From assembly GCA_033060915.1 (NCBI GenBank), contig CM065387.1, positions 43,346,001 to 43,410,000 of the forward strand: 64,000 nt of DNA, written 5' to 3'. A program made the position numbers and the translations under genes. Source of the stretch: Euryodendron excelsum (lineage: Eukaryota; Streptophyta; Magnoliopsida; Ericales; Pentaphylacaceae). Below are positions 27,151 to 40,348 of the stretch, piece by piece. The notes under the pieces were generated by a model. The model was not told the DNA's origin. It searched no databases and was given only the letters and a program-made list of their open reading frames with translations. Position 1 is the first letter of the stretch, and each line of letters starts with the position of its first letter.

Positions 27151-30100
27151 AATTGCTATGTGTTGTGTATGCCACCTATAATTATTTTTTTCTCTGTATT
27201 TATGTTCCTTATTCCCTAGTCATTTACATTCTTTTTTTTTTTTGTTGGAATGTACTAATCATATACACTCCTTGACATAAGTGTGTTCTAATAGAAACTA
27301 CTTTTTATAGTTGCTTTTGCAAGTTGCACCAAATACTAAAAAGATTTGCTAGAAGAAAATAAATAACAACTACACAATAATGTCTTATCTTTTGTTATAC
27401 AAAAGATGATTAACTTGTGTCCAAACCAAAAGATATTGTTAACCCATCTTTAACATAGTGCCTAAATTCAAGCTAGGCCAGAAGTAATAAAGATGAATAT
27501 CAAAGATGTCGTCAATCCAAAATAATTTACACATTGAATGGATGAATGTCAATCAGGTAATTATTATTGTCCATTCTTCCCTCAAAATAAAGAAGAAAGG
27601 GGAAGTGAAAGAAAACCCAAAAGTTTGTGACAATGGGAGAACAATATACTACTCCAGCAAAAGGTGAAGAATTAAAGACTGGAGGAAAAGAAAAAGCAAT
27701 GATCTCTGAGGAAAAAAAAAGAAAAGGAGAGAAAAAGAAAAAGAGCATCATATGCTGTATTATTAGACGAAAAGAAAGCATATATTTTAAGAAAAAAATG
27801 AGAATATAATGCAAAGAGGAAAACATTGTTGCAAGATGCAAGCACTGGTGTTCTAAAGACGAGGGGTCTTGCGAACGGCAAAGCTTCTTTGAAAGAGGTA
27901 AGTTGTATAAGCTTCTAAATCACGTGCTGAGAATGATGATACATGGCAATCTGTCATAGGTCTAAATCATATAGTTTCAACATCTAGAGACCTGCAAGTT
28001 TCAAATACATTGTGCAGAAAACAAACTGAGCACGATTTGCCACAATCTTCAACACCACCAGTAGTTCCAAGTCTTAGCACAAACTATTTAATAAGACAAA
28101 GAAAGAGAGGTGATATATTAGACTTACCCTTTCATCAAATTCTTTACCACACAATATCACGATACTTTACATATTTTTAATGTATGCAGCTCCCGAATCA
28201 TTTGTATTAGAAGATTGTTCACTTTGTAAGCATGGCTGTGCAAAAAAAATGATTTACGAGTCAGAAGGTTTTTACTGTTGTGGTGAAAAGGTGTAATTAG
28301 TTGAAATGGCATCTCAAAAGAACTTTATGAACTATTCACATCTAACGATGAAGATGGTACTCAATTTCGACAGTGTGTAAGGACCTACAATAACACGTTC
28401 GCATTCACATCACTTGGTGTGAAGTACGACAAGGATCTAAACGAAATAGAGGAGTACACACGTTCAAAGTTCAAGGTCAAATGTATCATTTTATCAAATG
28501 AGTTAATCCCTTCAAACGGCCAACGCTCTCACTTGCAACTCTATTATTGCAACACTGAACACGAAGTCAAAACTAGAATGAACAAGTCAACAAAGTTATG
28601 AGAAGATGTTATTGGAAAGCTAATGACCGTATTAAGTGTAAATCCCTATGCCAAATTCTTCTAAAGTCTTAGAGATTTACATGATATGGACATTAGACAC
28701 ATCTTTATACGTTCTACTTCAGATGTAGACCAAAGAGTATATAATGCACTATCAGCTTCACAAATTGTTGGAATTTGGATTGAGAACAGCAACAACAGCT
28801 CACCTGGACAACGTGATATACTTGTATTCACCCATGTTAGAAATAGTCATCGAGTGAACTATTATTTCAGATGTTATGATCCTTTACAATATCCATTATT
28901 GTTTCCATACAGAGATTCTAGATGGCATGAAGGAATAGTAAAAAAAGGCATTGATGGTAAAGTACCGCACAACAAGAGGTAGCACGCAACTCTTTCAAAC
29001 TTAACATCCCCTGAAGACATTTTTGTACAAGAACAAAAAGGTATGTGAGTTCATTGTATGTAAGTTCATTATCATGCAATTCCTTTATCTGTAACATAAC
29101 TTATAATAAATAATGCATTTGAACGATAGGTCCAAAAGAACTATTGTATCATGTCGTGAATATTATTGCTACAAGATACAAAGCCCTCTAGCCTATCTCT
29201 TTTATTACATGTTGGACGTCTCCTCCAATAGTATGTTGTTGATATGCATATTAAACTTGAAGGCAGCTGTTTGAATTTCATACGCAATGACCAACATAAT
29301 ATACATGTTGGTTTATATCAAGCAATTGTTGATAGTATCAACCATGGGAAATCGCGAATGTAAGTTTGGAAGAAGAATCGTTTTGCCAACGTCTTTTATA
29401 AGCGGGCCCTAGAGATATGGGTCAACGTTATTTTGATGCATTGACATTAGTTCAAAGGTGTGGAAAACCAAATATCTTCTTAACAATGACGTGCAACCCG
29501 ACGTGACCAAAAATAAAAAGAAAATTGGCTAACGGAGAAGGACAACAAAATAGGACTGATCCACTTGCAAAAGTGTTTAAAGAAAAATTAGAGGAACCGA
29601 AGATTGATTTATTCAAAAGGAATATTTTTGAGCTCGTTGCTGCTTTGTGTATGTTGTTGAGTTTCAAAAGAAAGGACTCCCTCATGTTCATTTTCTACTC
29701 ATACTGGACTCTAAAGACAAGATAACAATTCTAGATAAATTTGTATCTGTTGCGCCTCGGTTTTTGGACCGAGACTTTTCGGTTCGAGAAAAAGCACGGA
29801 ACTTTGTCACTAGAATCCATCCTTCTAAAAGGACGAGTGCGACTAGGTTTAAACTTGAAATTAGTTTGACTAAGGGATTTTTTAGAAAAATAGGAGTCGC
29901 TACCTAACTTGATTAAGATGAGTTAGGTCACCTAAAACTAAGTGTTAATCCAAAGATTAAACTCAAGGTTTTTTAAAAAGGTTTTGAAAAGCTCCCTCGA
30001 GAGAGGGTTTTTAAGAAAATAGGTTGTTTGGCAACCTTTAAAAAGTTTTAAACCCTTTTTGAAAATAACTCCATTTTAGTCATTCGAAAATAGAAATCTA

Positions 30101-31084
30101 TGGTTCGAGGGTTGGTTGCGTGTTGGGAATATATCCTAAGATCATTACCCTACCCCTCCCTTCGATACCTACATGTCTAATCACCTTTTGTTCACTCACT
30201 AGAATAACCGGTTACCATTATCCACTTAATATCCACTTTAGAATTTTGAAAACGAGGTTTAGTTATCACTTTTCGGATGAATGATGTATGATGCAAGTTT
30301 TGGAAGAGATTTGAAAACATGGAAGATTTGAAGGAATTTGAGATAGAAACTTTGAATTGATAGAAATTTTTGAAAAGAAGATTGGAGTTGAAATAGAAGT
30401 TATGACCGCACCATTTTAGGTTGCTTACGTATCTCATTTGGCGATAATCAGGTCATTCGTAGTTCGAGTAAGAGCCCTATTGAAAAATATGTGCATTAGG
30501 GCCTTTGAAAAGTTTGAAGACACTTTGTGGTCTTTGGAAAGGGAGAACTTGAGAGTTTTGATTTGAAATTGGGTAGTGGAGTGTTTTGAAATAGAATTTT
30601 AAAACTCTTGAAAGCGGGTTTTGAAGTGTTTTAAAATGTTTTTGGAACAACTCAAGGGAGTTTTGGGAATGCTTTGAAATAACTCCAGAAAGTTTTGAAA
30701 ATATTTCGAAGTCTTATTTTGAAAACCTTGGAGGTGTGATTTTGGAGTGTTTTAGTAAATTGGCCTTTGAAAAGTTTTTGAAAGTGGTTTTTGAAAACAC
30801 CTAGGACTTTAGAACTCTAATATAGACAACCTTGAAGGTTGAACTTAATGTATCACCTCCCCTTAGAATCCCTATCCATAAAAAGGATAGGGACATCTAA
30901 GGGTTATTAGTTCTTGAAAACATTTTTGGAAATAACTTAAAGTTAGTGTGTAGGAGTATTTAAAAAAGGTTATGGAGTTGGTTTTCGAAATCTCAAAAGT
31001 GTAGGAGGTTTTGGAAAAATGGGTTATGAGAATAGTTTTGAATTGAAAGACTATTTGAAGGGGTCCATGAGTTGGAACCTTGAA

Positions 31085-31375
31085 GTATTCTAACCTAGGT
31101 TGGGTTGGCCTAAAGTTAGGGGTGACCTAAGGTTAACTAACTTGGGTTAGGTTAACCTAGTGTTAAGGTGACCTATGGTTTGGTTTACCTAAGGTCTGGT
31201 TAACCTAGGGTCAACTAACTTGTGTTAGGTTAACTTAGGGTTGGATAACTAGGGTCAAGTTAATCTAGGGTTAAGGTGACCTAGGGTTAACTAACTTGAG
31301 TTTGGTTAACCTAAGGTTAAGGTGATCTAGGATTAGCTAACTTGGGTTAGGTTAACCTAGGATTGGATTATAGAA
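31085..31375. repeat. GGTTAACCTAGG-type tandem repeat inside the LTR
   Basis: Variants of TAACTTGGGTTAGGTTAACCTA and GGTTAAGGTGACCTAGG recur about every 40-60 bp. The unit is degenerate and partly palindromic. Confidence 0.8.
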
Positions 31376-31694
31376 TGGTTTTGAAAGGTGGTTTTATGCA
31401 TTCTTGAAAAGAGTTTTGGAAAACAAATTATGCTACGCAAGGGACTTTGGTAGACAACTCTTTTGAAAATAATTTTCATGAAAATTTGACTCTAGCCAAG
31501 GATATGATCTATATGGTTGGTGTTTGAAAATCATTCCTAAGAAGGTTTTTTTAAGACCCTTATAACTTTTATCTTAAGAAGAGTGGGGATTTCAAAAATC
31601 AACACAATGAGGACAACTCTTTGAAAAATTATTTTTAATGCAAAGATAGAGAGAATGAACTTTGAAAACCATTTTTGAGAAGAAGATTTTGAAA

Positions 31695-32010
31695 ACCATT
31701 TTCCAAAGGAAACTATTCTAGCAAGTTAAGGTTCCTATGACCAATGTAAAAGGGAAACTATTCAAGAGAGGGTTCTATGGGGAAATTTCAACCACTAAAC
31801 TTGAGAGAATAGAAACTTCAGAAATCAAAGAGTTTGAAAATCATTTTTGTGTAAGAATAAAAGAGAAGGGAACCATTCTAACAATTTAGGGTTCCTATGG
31901 CCAATATAAAAGGGAGAACACTCAAGAGAAGGTTCCATGGGGCCATTCTAACCACCAAACTTGAGAGAATAGAAAGCTTGGAGATTAGAGAGTTTGAAAA
32001 CTATTTTTAT
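31695..32010. repeat. ~160 bp direct duplication inside the LTR
   Basis: GGTTCCTATGRCCAATRTAAAAGGGA, CTTGAGAGAATAGAAA and AGAGTTTGAAAA occur in the same order in two adjacent copies (starting near 31728 and 31888). Confidence 0.75.
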
Positions 32011-33119
32011 GCATGTTGGCATGCAAAGATGCAAAAGTGTGAGTTAGGGGGTAATGGGGAGGTTTCCTAAGGCATGATTTCTTAGAGTTTCATTCTAAAC
32101 TTCAAGGAGCCAACTCTTAAACCACTTTTAAGAGAACATTTGAATAGGAGGCTTGAAGATGACATAGAAATGAGGATAGCGAAGACTTGATTAATATGGT
32201 CATAAACATAAAAACAAAGCCAAGCATGTAAAATATGAACTATATAACCATATGTAAAGGGGGTCATGAATCCATACAAGGCTTTAGGCTACACCATATA
32301 ATCAAGGGGCTCTAAGGCCATACCATCTTAAAGTTGGCTAAGGAGAGATCCCCCTACACGGTGACTCTCACTAACTTTTCTGTAGGCATGAATTAAGAGC
32401 CCTTTTGCTTCAAGCATGCAAGAAGAGGGACTAGAAGATGGGGACTAAAATAGAGAATAACCTAAGTAGGCTAGGAGGGAGAAGAGAGGAGTGAGGGAGA
32501 TAAAAATATAAAAGAAATACCACATTTTACCTTCAATACACTTACAATCTTCTATGGATGTTGACTTGAGTTAGGAGGGGTTTAAGTATGTTTGAGGGGC
32601 TGGAACAAGGTATTCTATGGCATGGGAGGTTATGTAAGTGAAGTGTACGAGTTAGGGGGAGGTGGAATCTAGTCTAAGTGTTTGAGGTATGGGATGTATA
32701 TAGGTATTTGAGGTTCTTTAGCAGTTTTTGCAGAGCTTCATCATCAATTTCAATTATGGAATATGCAAAAGAGGAAGCCTATATTTATAGGCAATCTGGG
32801 AGAAGCCTGGCACATGCACATGTGCCAGTACTGTTCCATTGGCAGAATGTCATGTGACACCTAGTGTACTGGTTAAATCTTGACAGTTAATCAAAGTTTG
32901 ATCGATCTGATCAAAATATGGGGGCATGTAGCATACGCTCCGTCACTGGGAGTGTTTGTTTAAATTTTGCCTCGATAATTGAGCCAACCGGAAAGGTTTC
33001 GGAGGAATCGGTTACACCCACGATATTCTCCTAGGATTTTTCATGAACTTTTGTATTTTCGAAAAGCTTGAACGATGTTCGAAAGTGTGAGATATCATCT
33101 CGAAAAGTGTGCATGAAAT

Positions 33120-33560
33120 TTTATTTTTGCAGAGCGTCTGTGATACGCTCCATGGGGGTTCAAAAGTGGCTGTTTGTGTGCCGCATGATCGAGGCATTTG
33201 GGAAGCGATTTTTCTGACGGGACTGTACCAATGAAAAGTACTCTGGAAATACTTTTGGGGATTCCCTAATTTACGCATTTCTCAAGTCGTTTAACGGTGT
33301 GTTATAATCAGGGAATTGGGAAAAAGGTCAATCTTGGCAGAGCGTTTGTGAGACGCTTCAGGGGTGGTTGAAAGGAGCAGTTTTCAAGCCATACGATAAA
33401 GAGCTTCGGGAAACGATCTCTCCGATCGAGCCATGTCGATGGAAAGACCTATGAATGAGCTTTTGGGAATTCCTTGGTTTACACATTTCTCAAGTCATTT
33501 GACAGTGCATTATAACCAAAGAATCGGGAGAAAAGGCAGTTTTAGCGGAGCATCTTGCAA
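33120..33560. repeat. ~215 bp direct duplication inside the LTR
   Basis: GCAGAGCGTCTGTGATACGCT (near 33129) and GCAGAGCGTTTGTGAGACGCT (near 33338) each precede CGATC-rich sequence and ATTTCTCAAGTC. A third partial start is near 33545. Confidence 0.7.
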
Positions 33561-34044
33561 GAAACTTTTATTGAGTCGGGGGTGTTTAGCGTCGTAAGGT
33601 CCTCTTTAAGTTAAACAGGGGTGTATGACAAAACCTGCCATTCAATATTCTAGAACCGGTGTTGTTTCGGGGCGCATTTAGGTTGTTAAGGGCAAAATGG
33701 TCATTTTGGTCGGGTTTGGTTGAAAATGGTTAGGAATGGATCGGAGTGTTATGTTAAGTGTACTGAGTCATTCAGGGATGATCTCAGGAGAGTCTTTCAT
33801 TGTTTGGTGGGATTTATGTTATGTTGGGACGCTAGGTGTAAAACGGTCATTTTGATCGGAGTTAGCCGGAATGGGACCGGAATTGGAGAGAATGGCGTGC
33901 GGAGTACGCCTAAATGCTTAGTAGCACTTTGGAAGGGTGGACTTACCATTTTGAGAGATTTTGAACTTTCTCAAAATGTGCCTAGAGGCCCAAGAGCTAG
34001 GTTTGGCCATTTTTCACCGAGTCGGGCTAGCAGGCGCCGGTGTT

Positions 34045-34385
34045 AACCTAGGTGTTGGTTCCTGAGACCGCCTGGTCTCGAAAAACTACATGTGCGGTGT
34101 TGGTCTCTGAGACTGCCCGGTCTTAGAGAGCTACTTGTAGGGTGGTGTTGGTTTTTTAAAATGCCTAGTCTCAGAAAGCTACTTGCAATGGTGGTGTTGA
34201 TCTCCGAGAACGCTTGATCTCGGAGAACAACCAAATGAAGGACATTTTACATTGGCGGGCTAGCAGGGGCCAGAAGTGAACCGTCTGAAATTTGATAAGG
34301 TGTTGGTCCCCGAGATCGCCTGATCTCGGGAAGCTACCTGGATGGCGTAGGTTTCCGAAATCGCCCGATCTTGAAAAGCTGCATG
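34045..34385. repeat. Minisatellite of CGAGA/CTCGG-rich units inside the LTR
   Basis: About five diverged units of 55-75 bp follow the form TGTTGGTCYCYGAGAYYGCC, then GGTCTYGRARARCTACTTG. Much of each unit is self-complementary (GTCTCGAGA-type words). Confidence 0.75.
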
Positions 34386-37300
34386 ATGGTGCTTTTGGCT
34401 TTAGTGGGACCTTGTGGGCTCGGGAGCAACTAGTTGATTGGATTAGAGTTTGAAAGACCCGTCTTAGGCTTGTAGGTACTGTGATGTTTGAAAACTAGGT
34501 TTGGTCGAGTCAAAAATTGTTGAGCGGGCAAAAATGAGGTGCTTATAGTATCCGCAGAACTTCCTAATGAGTAAGAGCATTTGCACCTTTTTCAGAATGG
34601 TAGTATAATATATGATACATGGCTCTTGCGGTAATTTAAATAGGAACAATGTTTGTATAATAAATGGGCGTTGCAAAAATCATTATCCTCAATAATTTTG
34701 TACAACTACAACTTAAGCCAAAAATTTGTACTCGCTATACAGAAGGAGAGATACAAAAATACAGGTAAGAGTACGTAGCCCTTCCTTGGATAATCGTTGG
34801 GTTGTTCCATATAACCCATACTTATTAGCTAAGTATGATAGCCATATGAATGTTGAAATTTATTCAACAATCAAAGCAGTTAAATATTTGTACAAGTACA
34901 TTTACAAGAGACATGATCAAATTCTACTCCAAATGGATACCGATGGTGAATTCCAACCTGTTGATAAACTTTAACAATTTCAGGCTGCAAGATGGGCGTC
35001 TCCTCCTAAAGTAGTTTGGAGAATTTACTAATTTCATCTAAATAAGATGTAACCATCTGTAAGAACGTTACAACTACATCTCGAAGGAATGCAAACTGTC
35101 GATTTTTGAAGCAATCAAAACTCAAAAGATATCATGCACAATGAACGAACATCAAGATCTTTGTTAATTGAGTATTTTCATATGAATCTTATTGATAACA
35201 AAGCAAGCCATTACTTATATAAAGATTTTTCTGACCATAATGTATGGGATGACAGAAATAGATATTGGAGTCCTAGAAAAATGGGGGATGTCATTGGATG
35301 AGTAGTCACTACAAATCCCACAGAAGGGGAAAAATATTATATGAGGTGTTTGTTGAGTCATGTAAAATGTGTAACTTCATACGATCATCTCAAGACTACA
35401 AACGGAGTTCAATACTGTACTTTTTGAGAGGCAGCTAAACAATGAGGGTTGTTAAAATTAGACAACAACGTTTGTTCGTAACATTGCTCGCATTTTGTTC
35501 CTCACAAAATCTAAACACTTTATGGGAAAATTTAAAGATGTAATGGCTGAAGACTACCAAGACTTGAGAATGCCAGACCTTGATGTCCATTCCAAAGTAC
35601 TAAGAAGCATAAATTTATACCTGGAGTCTGTGGGTAAAATTCTACAAAGCTTCGATTTCCCAAGATTTGTAAAGAATGAAGAAAAAAAATTTGAAGGGAA
35701 ATCATTAAGGAGATGAATATTTCAGTATTTGAAGATGATATGCTATCAATTACCAATTTGAACATGGAACAAAAAACTATATTTGACATCATTATAACCA
35801 AAACCAGAGAAGAAAAAAGCGGGGCATTCTTTATTGATGGACCTAGTGGATCCAGGAAAACATATTTATATCATGCTCTACTTGCTATAATTAGATATAA
35901 AGGCAATATTGCACTAGCTACAGCAACATCAGGAGTTGCAGCCTCAATTCTACCCGGAGGTTGTACTGCACACTCAAGATTTAAAATACCACTTGATGCT
36001 GAAGATTTTAAAGTTTGCAATATTTCTAAACAAAGTAGTTTGGCTGAACGATTGCAAAAGGAAAAACTAATAATATAGGATAAGCTATCAATGGCAACGA
36101 GGCAAGCTATTGAAGTTCTTGATCTACTACTATAAGATGTTATAGAATCAAACTTGCTATTCAGTGGAAAAGTTATTGTATTCAGTAGAGATTTTCAATA
36201 AATCTTACCTGTTGTGCCATGTGGCAGTAAGGAAGACACAATAGAAGTGAGCTTCGTGAGATATAAAATCTGGACCAAAATAGAGATTTTACAATTAAGC
36301 AAAATATGCGGGCCAAATGTGACCCATTATTCAGGCAATTCTTGTTGCGAGCAGGAAATAGAACAGAAGAAATAGTGTCAGAAGAAATAGAACAAATCGA
36401 TGGTTCAACTTACCAATACTATTTTTCCAAACCTCGTTGAAAATGCAGAATAAATGGATTTCATGACCAACAGAGCTATATTAACCATCAAAAATGATTT
36501 CGTAGGTGACATGAACGAAATGTTGATTACAAAATTTCCTAGCGACACAGAAATATACCACAGTTTTGATTCGGCTCTTTATGGCACACAACAATTTCAA
36601 CAACAGGAATTTCTGAATTCCCTAACTCTGACAAGCTTGCCACCGTATAGATTAATGTTAAAAAAATATTGTCCCATTATGTTGTTGCAAAATATTAACC
36701 CTTTCTCTAGCTATGCAACGACACTTGTTTAATATGCAAAATTTCGACACCAACGTTATTGATGCTGAAATTGCGGTTGGACACCATAAGAGTATTTCTT
36801 CCACACATCTCTTTACAACCCGCAGAACATGAGAAGTTCCAATTCCCCTTTGTACGAAAGCAATTTCCAATCAGGTTATGCTTCGCGATGACAATCAATA
36901 AAGCTTAAGGGCAGACATTAGAAAATGTTGGCCTTTACTTGCATCAACCTGTCTTCCCTCATGGTCAGTTATACTTTGCTCTGTCAAGAGCAAGGTCAGT
37001 TCATGCAATTAAGATGCTTATCAAACCAACATCGAATGACAACAATGACAGTACGTCTATGAAAAATGTTGTCTTCACAGAATTACTCTCTCTAGTTGGC
37101 ACTCAGTAATGATTTTGAGATAACCCAACCATTTAAACAAAATTAGCCTTTCCTTTATAATCGTATTTCATTTTCATTTGGTAGACATTTAGAATAGGTG
37201 GATAAATGAGTACTTTTAGCTTTACTAAATAATGAATGGTCATGATTGCGCTAACAATTTATTGTGATTATTAACATATTTTATCAATGTTTCCCATGTA

Positions 37301-37418
37301 TGTCATGATCAATTAGTTGTCATTCCATATGACAAACTGTGTTACAAAACTGTTCTATACGAACTTGTATTTTAGTCATGTTTTATTTCTGCATGTTTTG
37401 TTAAAGTCTGTTAAGAAT

Positions 37419-39345
37419 GGAGACACCATACATGTTGTTTCAAGATATCTCAAACCGGATTATTAGATGGAAAGTGAAAGTAAAACTTACACGGATCACA
37501 GACCCGTTTTGATCAAGAGATGGGAAATTACCTTATAAAAAACTTACTTTAATGGATGAAAAGGTAACCACATCAATGAGATTATTCATTTTAGATTTAA
37601 CAATTATACCATGTTTAGACACCACACTTTTCTTCGTTTTTATGTTAAACAGGGAATGAAGATACAGGCGACCATCTTTGAGGGTGATTTCGAGCAATTT
37701 GAAAGCATCTTGAGTATCAATAAAACATAGTATGTCTCTAGAGCTAAAATTAGCCCCGAGTATAAGCGAACTGCAGTTGACGAACATGATGCCAAATGAC
37801 TATAAAAAATTACACAAAATTTGAAAAAGTTGAGGATGGGAATATAGACACACCAACAAGAGAATTCAACTTTTTTCCTCTACAGAATCTAACAGACCTC
37901 ACATCAATACCAACACAGATTGGTAACTTCCAATATTTACATAAATAATTCTCATGATCTTATAAAAATTATTGTCTCCAAATGTTAAAAACTGTAATTA
38001 TGTTTTCTATTGCAGATATCGTTGCCATTGTATTGAACGTTTGCCCAAAAAAAAAAGAGGAAAAGAAAAAGAGATCGAATGGATTCTTGGTAAGTATACA
38101 TTTTATGGCTTCTATATCAATTATAGTAATGTTAAATAGTTCTAGATATCTAACACTAAACACTATCTATTGGGCTATTGATTATTAGCCTCAAGCTTGT
38201 GACCTTATCAGTGTGGCGTCCTTTGATCAACAATGAGAGTGAAATACTTTGCCAAATAGTTCAATCAAACCCCATTATTGTGGCTACAAATTTACAAGTC
38301 AATGAGATATATGGTAAGTACTAATAAGAATATATCTTTACCCTATAAAGGGACATGTATTAATTCATGTTATTTTATGTGGTGTTTGTACTTGTAGGGA
38401 AACGAATACTCTCAAGCAGCCAGTGCACTGATATTTTCATTGATCCATACATACCAAAAACAATAGACTTAAAAGCATGTTAACAAAATTTATTAGTTTG
38501 AATTTATATTTACATCATAAGGTATTAATGACTATATAACTTGTTGTCCATTTATTATGCATCTTATAACTGCACATATGAATTTCTTATTCTAGGAAAC
38601 TAAACAATCAACCACTTTTAAACGACATGTGGAAACAAACCGGGAGCACATCTGTAATGGAATTAAGCACTATCGAGGAGATATTAAAGGTGCTGATATG
38701 GTAACTAATAGGGTGTACACCTCATTTCATAAATAAAAAATGTTTGCAATAGATTAACTCTATTACAATGATTCATTCCAAGAACGAACATACTGTGTAA
38801 AAGCATCCATCACAAGTATACTATCATAGGATCAATGCTGGTACATGTCTTGCAATATTTGGCGAAGAAAAACATGTCAAATATTTGGGAGCACATTCAC
38901 GTGTGAAAGTTGCCATAGGGAAAATGTCACAGCAGAACCACGGTAAGCTGATGGTAATATTATGTTAATAGTTGCTTCTAATGCAATTTAGTTTGCCAGC
39001 TATACAATATTCTTTTTTAGGTGTTCCATACAAGTTAAGTTAGAGGACACCATAGGTACTATTCTAGCAACATTATTTGGAACCTAAGCTGAAAAAGTAC
39101 TTTTATGAGATGCACGACAGCTTATGAATATCAACATGGAGGTAAACACTTGTCATTGAATAAAAACTTTTGACAATCTAATAGAGCCAATTTGACCCAT
39201 AATAACAATATTGTTGCATTAAATCTTGCAACAAAGATTTATTGATTACCTCTTTTACGTAAAGCTATCACAACAAAGAGCTACTCAGCATCTAAAGATC
39301 ATGTCAGTTGAGGATATTGAAAGAATTGTAACATGAAATGCAATC
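37419..39345 (+). pseudogene. RPA1-like pseudogene of the Helitron
   Basis: Single-strand-binding protein encoded by many plant Helitrons. A frame opens at ATG 37419 and shows KVKLTRITDPF and KLTLMDEK, the first OB-fold block. A TGA after DPF (about 37515), a one-base frameshift after DEK (about 37563) and later TAG and TGA codons break it. The zinc-finger part appears near 38875-38940 (TCQIFGSTFTCESCHREN). A normal GT-AG intron (38941 to about 39020) joins it to QVKLEDTIGTILATLFGT. The domain order agrees with RPA70; it is inactive as it stands. Confidence 0.75.
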
Positions 39346-39794
39346 TGAACTTTTGTACATATTTTCAGATCAAATGTTGTGAGATGTTTGTTTTATGATA
39401 TATCACTGTATGTGAATGAATTTCATGAATAATACATTTTCTGATACTATTGGGTTTCCCTCAATCAATTACTAATGTCGTTGCACATGCATCACATGTG
39501 CCCGACAGTAGTTTAGATAAATATCAAACAAGTTGAAGTTATTCTCCTTTTATTTTCTTTCATTATGTTTATAAAATTAAATAAAGAAAAACAACTATTT
39601 TCTTATAATTTCTCTCTCACTTCCTTTCCCTTACTTTCTCTTTCTCTAAAATAGGCTATAGGATATATTAATAACATTAGTAGTATTATAAATTGAAAAA
39701 GAAAATAAAAATAAAGGAATGATACTTTCATTCATGATCATGACGTGCGAACCCTAGTTGAATACTCCAGGGCTCCTAACGTTTAATCAGGCAT

Positions 39795-39975
39795 CTGTAC
39801 TACACAATTACAAAGGCCAGCCCGCAAGAGTTTAATCAAGGAAACGCAAATGGGATCCACTGCTAAATGTATGTAGGTTTAAAACTGTACTACACAATTA
39901 CAAGGGCCAGGCTCGCAAGAGTTTAATCAAGGAAACTCAAATGGGATCCACTGCTAAATATATGTAGGTTTAAAA
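39795..39975. repeat. 100 bp tandem duplication
   Basis: CTGTACTACACAATTACAA recurs at 39795 and 39895, with GGGATCCACTGCTAAAT and ATGTAGGTTTAAAA following in both. Only a few differences separate the copies, so the event is fairly recent. Confidence 0.9.
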
Positions 39976-40013
39976 TTTGGTCAAGATTAAGGTAGGCAGC
40001 GGTTATCCCTAGT

Positions 40014-40340
40014 TAGGGATGGATAGTGATCGGATCAAGCCGGACTTACACTAAAAATATTTTCATCGGGTCCAAAATCAAATCCCACTCAAATAAAAAA
40101 AATTAGATTCTCAAGCTCATCCAAGTTCACCCATTTGACTAAAACTTTTTTAATAAATATATTTTTTCAAAAAAATAATGTTAAATAATATAAAATCTGA
40201 ATATTTAGATATATTAAAACATAAAATATATTATTTTATATAATTTCGGGCTGGACTTTAAACATAATTTCCAAACTTGCTCATTAATTTAATCATGCCT
40301 AAAAGAATTCTCAAGCCCCATAGAACCCATGGCCACCCTA
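40014..40340. mobile_element. hAT-type MITE with perfect 8 bp duplication
   Basis: The left end is TAGGGATGGATAG and the complement of the right end is TAGGGTGGCCATGG. The flanks are identical, TCCCTAGT (40006-40013 and 40341-40348). It is 327 bp, AT-rich and non-coding, and shares its terminal word with the element at 5871. Confidence 0.75.
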
Positions 40341-40348
40341 TCCCTAGT

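Larger units (their letters stand above)
29748..34547. mobile_element. 4800 bp solo-LTR-like insertion, possibly Tat/Ogre type
   Basis: The insertion starts TGTTGCGCCTC and ends GAGGTGCTTATA. It is flanked by GTATC on both sides (29743-29747 and 34548-34552), a 5 bp duplication as made by LTR-retrotransposon integrase. Removing it restores the Helitron Rep frame at KFVS-AELPNE. The ends are not direct repeats of each other and there is no primer site, gag or pol, so it is best read as one very long LTR left after recombination. The terminal TA probably derives from CA. Great LTR length and many TTTTGAAAA words suggest the Tat/Ogre group, which is inference. Confidence 0.75.
28150..37110 (+). 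pseudogene. Helitron Rep/helicase pseudogene, split by LTR insertion
   Basis: The protein would nick and unwind DNA for rolling-circle transposition. Remnants in order: LCKHGC and FYCCGEK (about 28216-28290); CYDPLQYPLLFPY (about 28870-28910); KGLPHVHFLLIL with the HUH metal site at 29693-29701; after the insertion SAELPNE (about 34551-34573); and KYLYKYIYKRHD (about 34882-34917), the tyrosine region. Next come the helicase Walker A DGPSGSRKTYLY (about 35836-35871), where the invariant G before K is R, and the late motif QLYFALSRAR (about 36964-36993). Many stops and frameshifts lie between them, so it cannot make an active protein. The longest intact block is 35713-36078. Confidence 0.85.
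27600..39511 (+). mobile_element. Degenerate autonomous-type Helitron, interrupted by a solo LTR
   Basis: In order the element holds a zinc-binding N-terminal region and Helitron N domain (28180-28980), a Rep domain with HUH motif (29400-29747 and on from 34553), a PIF1-type helicase (35713-37110) and an RPA1-like frame (37419-39345). This is the gene content of plant Helitrons. The 3' end shows the hairpin GCACATG-CATCA-CATGTGC (about 39482-39500) then CCCGACAGTAG, matching the terminus of the short Helitron at 25514 except for CTAG mutated to GTAG. The 5' end was not found; the coordinate given is only where Helitron-like content may start. Without the 4800 bp insertion it would be about 7 kb. 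Confidence 0.8.

Noticed and set aside
31085..31375. GGTTAGG-like words suggesting interstitial telomeric repeat
   Set aside because: The unit is long and irregular and is not the plant TTTAGGG heptamer.
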